Positions 60,073-64,000 of a stretch of DNA of 64,000 nucleotides are shown here, in pieces. The notes under the pieces are model-generated. The model saw only the letters and a list, made by a program, of their open reading frames with translations. It did not search any database and had not been told where the DNA came from. The stretch is from Rhizobium johnstonii 3841 (GTDB taxonomy: Bacteria; Pseudomonadota; Alphaproteobacteria; Rhizobiales; Rhizobiaceae): the NCBI RefSeq assembly GCF_000009265.1, contig NC_008380.1, positions 3,601,501 through 3,665,500 on the forward strand. Direction: 5' to 3'. Each line of letters begins with the position of its first letter. Position 1 is the first letter of the stretch. Position numbers and translations under genes: made by a program.

Positions 60073-61929
60073 TTATTCCGCCGCCACTTCCGCTTCGTCG
60101 GCGTGATCGGAGAGGAAGCCGCCGGACTGGCGGTTCCAGAGGTCGGCATAGATACCGCCTGCTTCGATCAGTTCGCTGTGCGAGCCGGCCTCGATGATCC
60201 GGCCCTTGTCGAGCACGATCAGCCGGTCCATCTCCGTCAGGGTCGACAGGCGGTGGGCGATGGCGATCACCGTCTTGCCCTCCATCAAGGCGAAGAGGTT
60301 TTCCTGGATCGCCGCCTCGACTTCCGAATCGAGCGCCGAAGTCGCCTCGTCGAGCACCAGGATCGGCGCGTCCTTCAGGAAGACGCGGGCGATCGCGACG
60401 CGCTGCCGCTGGCCGCCGGAGAGCTTGACGCCGCGTTCGCCGACCTGCGCGTCGAGCCCCGCGCGGCCCTGCAAGTCGACGAGACCTTCGATGAACTCCC
60501 AGGCATTGGCGCGTTTGGCGGCCTCGATCACCTCGGCGTCCGTTGCATCGGGGCGACCATAGGCGATGTTGTCGCGGATCGAGCGATGCAGCAGCGAGGT
60601 GTCCTGCGTCACCACGCCGATCAGCGAACGCAGGCTTTCCTGCGAGACACCGGCGATATCCTGCCCGTCGATGGTGATGCGGCCAGCCTCCAGATCGTAA
60701 AAGCGCAGCAGCAGGTTCATCAGCGTCGTCTTGCCGGCACCGGAACGGCCGACCAGACCGACCTTCTCGCCTGCCTTGATGTCAAGCGACAGGTTGTCGA
60801 TGACGCCCTTGCTCTTGCCGTAGTGGAAGCGGATGCGGTCGTAGTGGATCGCGCCCTTCTTCGCCGTCAGGGTGGGTGCGCCCGGCTTGTCGACGATGTC
60901 GTGCTGTTTGCTCATCATCTCCATGCCGTCATAGACCGTGCCGATATTCTCGAACAGCGCCGAGACTTCCCACATGATCCATTGCGACATGCCGTTGACG
61001 CGCATGGCGAGACCGATAGCGATGGCGATCGCGCCGACCGAGATCGCCCCGTTCAGCCAGAACCAGATCGACAGGCCCGAGATGACAAAGAGCGCAACGC
61101 AGTTGTTCACGTAGACGAAGATGTGGAAGAGCGTCACCTTGCGCATCTGCTTGTGCACGGTCTGCAGGAACTCGTCCATGCCCTCCTTGGCATAGACCTC
61201 CTCGCGGCCCGCATGCGAAAACAGCTTGACCGTCGCGATATTCGTATAGCTGTCGACCACGCGGCCCGTCATCATCGAACGCGCATCCGCCTGCGCCGCC
61301 GCGATCTTGCGAAGCCGCGGCACGAAATAGGCGACGATGCTGATATAGACCGCGAGCCAGACGAGGATCGGGATCATCAGCCGCCAGTCCGCCGCCGCAA
61401 TCACGATGATCATCGTCAGGAAGTAGGTGACGACATAGACGAAGACGTCGAGGATCTTCATCACCGTTTCGCGTACGGCAAGCGAGGTCTGCATCACCTT
61501 GGTGGCGACACGCCCGGCAAATTCGTTGGCGAAGAACGACATGCTGTGGCGCAGCAGGAAGCGGTGCATCTGCCAGCGTGCAATCATAGGATAATTGCCG
61601 AGCATCATCTGATGCATGATGAGCGAATCGAGCCCGGCTACGACAGGCAGGCCGATCAGCACCAGCGCCGCCATCCAGAAAAGCTTGTGGCCTTCTCTCT
61701 CCAGGAATGTGGCGCGGTCGGCATTGGTCAGCCAGTCGACGATGTCGCCGAGGAACTGGAAGAGCGCCACTTCGCCGATAGCGATCAGCGCGGTCAGCAC
61801 GGCCATCAGGCCGAGCCAGGGCGCAGCCGGCTTGCTGTAATGCCAGCAAAAGGCAAAGAGACCTTTCGGCGGGGCGACAGGGTCCTCGCTTGGAAAGGGA
61901 TTGAGTCGCTGTTCGAACCAGCCAAACAT
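60073..61929 (-). CDS. ABC exporter (TMD-NBD half transporter), second
   Basis: 618 residues. Six helices in the N-terminal half, ATPase with Walker A GRSGAGKTT, LSGGQRQRVAIAR, ILVLDEATSALD and AHRLST, all intact. Very similar in layout to the first exporter, with the same DGQDIA-V-QESLR and VTQDTSLLHRS phrases, pointing to an old tandem duplication. Divergent from trmL. Confidence 0.92.
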   Translation of the reverse strand: MFGWFEQRLNPFPSEDPVAPPKGLFAFCWHYSKPAAPWLGLMAVLTALIAIGEVALFQFLGDIVDWLTNADRATFLEREGHKLFWMAALVLIGLPVVAGLDSLIMHQMMLGNYPMIARWQMHRFLLRHSMSFFANEFAGRVATKVMQTSLAVRETVMKILDVFVYVVTYFLTMIIVIAAADWRLMIPILVWLAVYISIVAYFVPRLRKIAAAQADARSMMTGRVVDSYTNIATVKLFSHAGREEVYAKEGMDEFLQTVHKQMRKVTLFHIFVYVNNCVALFVISGLSIWFWLNGAISVGAIAIAIGLAMRVNGMSQWIMWEVSALFENIGTVYDGMEMMSKQHDIVDKPGAPTLTAKKGAIHYDRIRFHYGKSKGVIDNLSLDIKAGEKVGLVGRSGAGKTTLMNLLLRFYDLEAGRITIDGQDIAGVSQESLRSLIGVVTQDTSLLHRSIRDNIAYGRPDATDAEVIEAAKRANAWEFIEGLVDLQGRAGLDAQVGERGVKLSGGQRQRVAIARVFLKDAPILVLDEATSALDSEVEAAIQENLFALMEGKTVIAIAHRLSTLTEMDRLIVLDKGRIIEAGSHSELIEAGGIYADLWNRQSGGFLSDHADEAEVAAE

Positions 61930-62314
61930 GAAATTGCTCCGAAACGTCAGCGTTCCGGCTCCCGGCTTCGCGCCATCCCAGCGCTATGCAAGCACATATG
62001 GGAACCGAACGTTCAAGGGGCGAGGCTGAGACAGCCGCACAATGGATCAAAAAAGGAAATTCAGGGAAGAAACCCGCACTATCGGCGGAAAATCGCACTG
62101 CTTGGCATCATGGCCGGGAGGCGCACATACAGCAAAATATTCATTCTGGCGCTCCTTGCTGGCGATTAAAGATATACACCGATAACGCGAAAACGAGGAA
62201 TTTTCCAGCCCTGTTCTGCCAAAAATTTCATCTTTTCTGGTCAAAACGCGCCCTGTTGCGCCGAAATCACAGTTGCATTAGGCCTCTAGCGGCGAAAGCG
62301 GGAAGAGGTGCATC
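61930..62314. other. Divergent region between the second ABC gene and trmL
   Basis: 385 bp with a stretch of AT-rich sequence around 62150-62280. A few short open frames exist without ribosome sites or family-like sequence. It should contain both promoters; no RNA gene can be supported. Confidence 0.4.
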
Positions 62315-62776
62315 ATGACTTCACTCAGACTGGCACTCTATCAGCCGGATATTCCCGGCAATACCGGCACCATCCTGCGTCTTGCCGCCTGCCTTGGCTT
62401 CGCGGTCGATCTGATCGAGCCCGCCGGCTTCGACATCTCCGACCGCAACCTGAAACGAGCCGGCATGGACTATATCGCCGCCGCCGCCCTCACCCGCCAT
62501 GTCAGCTGGGACCGCTTCGAGGCATGGCGTCTGACCACCGGCCGCCGCCTGATCCTCGCCTCGACCAAGGCTGCGGAGCGCTACACCGATCTTTCCTTCC
62601 GCCCGGACGACGTCCTGCTCTTCGGTCGCGAAAGCGCCGGCGTGCCGGATCAGGTGCATGAAACAGCCGATGCGCGCGTGCTGATCCCGATGGTCGAAGG
62701 CCAGCGCTCGATCAACGTCGCCGTCTCGGCCGCGATGATCGTCGGCGAGGCGATGCGCCAAACTGTCTGGGCCTGA
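62315..62776 (+). CDS. trmL: tRNA (cytidine/uridine-2'-O)-methyltransferase TrmL
   Basis: 153 residues, SPOUT fold with a trefoil knot. Motif 1 PDIPGNTGTILRLAACLG, motif 2 LLFGRESAGVPDQV, and motif 3 IPMVEGQRSINVAVSAAMIV. Methylates the wobble base of tRNA-Leu. ATG 62315 after GAAGAGGTG. Length is normal. Confidence 0.95.
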   Translation: MTSLRLALYQPDIPGNTGTILRLAACLGFAVDLIEPAGFDISDRNLKRAGMDYIAAAALTRHVSWDRFEAWRLTTGRRLILASTKAAERYTDLSFRPDDVLLFGRESAGVPDQVHETADARVLIPMVEGQRSINVAVSAAMIVGEAMRQTVWA

Positions 62777-62991
62777 CTGACGCCAGCGCTGGCGGAGCAA
62801 AGCCCGCGGAATTGCCGATCCGCTCCCGAATATGTCGCAAAATAGCGTTGTCTATCCGTCAAACCGGCGTATATTTATTAGCCGGCAATCAAAAATTCAG
62901 TATTGGCCTCCATGATTCCAACAAGTTGGAATGGCTATGTGAGGAAAACCGCATTTCTCCAGATCTGTGAAAGAAGAATAAAAACAATAAA

Positions 62992-64000
62992 ATGGACTCT
63001 ACAATCATCATGATCAACCTGTTCGGCGCCGTGGCTCTGCTGCTGTTCGGCCTCGCACAGGTAAAGGATGGCGTGTCCAGGGCCTTCGGCGCCCGCCTGA
63101 GAACAGGTCTGGCGACCGGCACGCGCGGCAGCCTTCGTTCTTTCCTGTCAGGCCTCGTCGCAACCATCGCGCTGCAGAGCTCGACGGCCACGGCGCTGAT
63201 GACCGCCTCCTTCGTCGAGCGTGACCTGATCAAGCCGCGCATGGCGCAGATCGTCCTGCTCGGCGCCAATGTCGGCACGGCAATCACCGCCTGGATCGTG
63301 GCAACGGGCATCGAATGGCTCTCTCCGCTTCTGATCCTTGTCGGCATCGTGCTTTGCCGTGGCCGTTCCAGCGCCAGCCAGGGCGGCGGCACAGCGCTGA
63401 TCGGCATCGGGCTGATGTTGTTGTCGCTGCACCTCCTTGGCCTTGCGACGGAACCGATGCGCGCCTCTCCCGCCCTTGCCGCCTTCATCGGCCTGCTGGA
63501 CGGCGCCCTGCCCGTGGCCATGATCGTCTCGGCAGCACTTGCCTTCGCGTCCTCGTCGAGCCTTGCGGTGGTGGTGCTCATCCTGTCGCTCGCGTCGGCC
63601 GGCATGGTCTCCGCCGAACTTGTCATCGTGCTCGTGCTCGGCGCCAATCTCGGTGGTGCGATACCGCCTGTCGTCGCGACATTGTCCGGGCCGGTTTCGG
63701 CGCGGCGCGTCACCCTCGGCAATCTCGCCGTCCGCACGCTCGGCTGCCTCATCGCCCTGCCGCTGGCGGGATATGGCGCGGAACTCATCCAAATGCTGCC
63801 CTTCGGTCCCGCCAAGCTGCCGGTCGATGCGCATCTTGCCTTCAACCTTCTGCTGGCGGCGCTGGCCTGGCCATTCTCCCGGCCGCTCGCCGCCCTGATG
63901 GCCCGGCTGGTGCCTGATCAGGCAGAACCCGATAACGCGCCGAAATATCTGGATGCACAGGAGCTTTCGACGCCGGTCGTTGCCCTTGCCAGCGCCACCC
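62992..64000 (+). CDS. Na+/phosphate cotransporter family protein (3' partial)
   Basis: 336 codons visible, cut by the window end. Two repeats of a Na/Pi-cotransporter domain: repeat 1 has the signature IALQSSTATALMTASFV; in repeat 2 the corresponding position reads ALAFASSSSLAVVVLIL, i.e. the Gln of the QSS motif is replaced. The frame is LLLFGLAQVKDGVSRAFGAR at the start and reads through KYLDAQELSTPVVALASAT at the end, where the PhoU-like tail begins. Weak ribosome site. Na+-coupled phosphate uptake or export is the family role. Confidence 0.88.
   Translation, partial: MDSTIIMINLFGAVALLLFGLAQVKDGVSRAFGARLRTGLATGTRGSLRSFLSGLVATIALQSSTATALMTASFVERDLIKPRMAQIVLLGANVGTAITAWIVATGIEWLSPLLILVGIVLCRGRSSASQGGGTALIGIGLMLLSLHLLGLATEPMRASPALAAFIGLLDGALPVAMIVSAALAFASSSSLAVVVLILSLASAGMVSAELVIVLVLGANLGGAIPPVVATLSGPVSARRVTLGNLAVRTLGCLIALPLAGYGAELIQMLPFGPAKLPVDAHLAFNLLLAALAWPFSRPLAALMARLVPDQAEPDNAPKYLDAQELSTPVVALASAT

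Noticed and set aside
60028..62169. 713-codon plus-strand open frame
   Set aside because: Antisense to the second ABC exporter. Composition is Arg/Asp/His-rich and shows no family pattern.
62783..62797. Perfect palindrome CGCCAGCGCTGGCG after trmL
   Set aside because: No T-run follows on either strand and no loop is left, so it is neither a convincing terminator nor a recognised operator.
1..64000. tRNA, rRNA, CRISPR array, insertion sequence or prophage
   Set aside because: No cloverleaf-like T-loop context, no rRNA segment, no regularly spaced repeats, no transposase or integrase reading frame was seen.

Overview
The window looks like a piece of the main chromosome of a Rhizobium species close to R. 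leguminosarum / R. etli. The evidence is high GC content with strong C/G third-position bias, alphaproteobacterial versions of every housekeeping protein, the rhizobial gene order lrp-trxB-lsrB-[tandem AbcR sRNAs]-arsR, a DctD regulator, several short dispersed palindromic repeats of the kind described in rhizobia, a BA14K-family protein, ClpS2, and a three-gene petABC (fbcFBC) operon. No tRNA, rRNA, CRISPR array, transposase or phage gene was found. Nearly all genes are ordinary chromosomal genes; the accessory signal is limited to two toxin-antitoxin pairs, a Gram-negative sortase system, and a cyclic-di-GMP enzyme plus binding protein lying between rplY and pth.

Layout. 1-4.0 kb: the 3' part of dctD, an Lrp-type regulator divergent from trxB, and lsrB. 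3.9-4.35 kb: two tandem copies of an AbcR-type sRNA, each with its own promoter, terminator and a conserved dyad just upstream of -35. 4.4-7.1 kb: an arsR-MFS-ene reductase operon that looks like an electrophile/xenobiotic response. 7.1-12.1 kb: APH(6)-like kinase, NAD(P)-dependent reductase divergent from a LysR gene, GrpB, a DUF2188-like protein and a Ca2+/H+ antiporter-like carrier. 12.2-14.9 kb: two glycosyltransferase-like genes and a Phd/PIN toxin-antitoxin pair. 14.9-16.1 kb: aspartate aminotransferase. 16.5-20.9 kb: a VIT/VWA protein with an LPXTA sorting signal, its class GN sortase, and a PQQ-type sugar dehydrogenase. 20.9-24.6 kb: a DUF3052 protein, EamA transporter, cold-shock protein with a long structured leader, BA14K protein and an SDR. 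24.7-27.7 kb: HxlR regulator and a MarR-OmpR-EnvZ-like operon. 28-29.3 kb: small proteins and an SH3/DUF1236 exported protein. 29.6-32.6 kb: an MBL hydrolase, the ybjN-proC-csaA operon, a candidate new sRNA and ubiK.

32.8-38.8 kb: a plus-strand run lgt - MidA-like methyltransferase - pgeF - metal-less M24 protein (ectoine-hydrolase-like) - lipoprotein - prs. 39-46.9 kb: a large exported protein, an MHYT-GGDEF-EAL protein, rplY, a HAMP-PAS-GGDEF-EAL protein and a periplasmic solute-binding protein. 47.1-50.7 kb: pth, a GNAT, clpS2, an AbrB/PIN toxin-antitoxin pair and ychF. 50.9-56.5 kb: a DUF2157 membrane protein, two MaoC-like hydratases, apt, and petC, petB, petA (read right to left). 56.8-64 kb: a membrane-anchored EEP-family phosphohydrolase, two paralogous ABC exporters on either side of an orphan ribbon-helix-helix gene, trmL, and the 5' part of a Na/Pi cotransporter running off the end.

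Themes: redox control (TrxB with the cysteine-containing LsrB; ArsR with ene reductase), RNA-level control of transport (AbcR1/2), surface and envelope biology (sortase pair, glycosyltransferases, lgt, lipoprotein), second-messenger signalling (two dual c-di-GMP enzymes), and translation quality control (pth, pgeF, clpS2, trmL, ychF).
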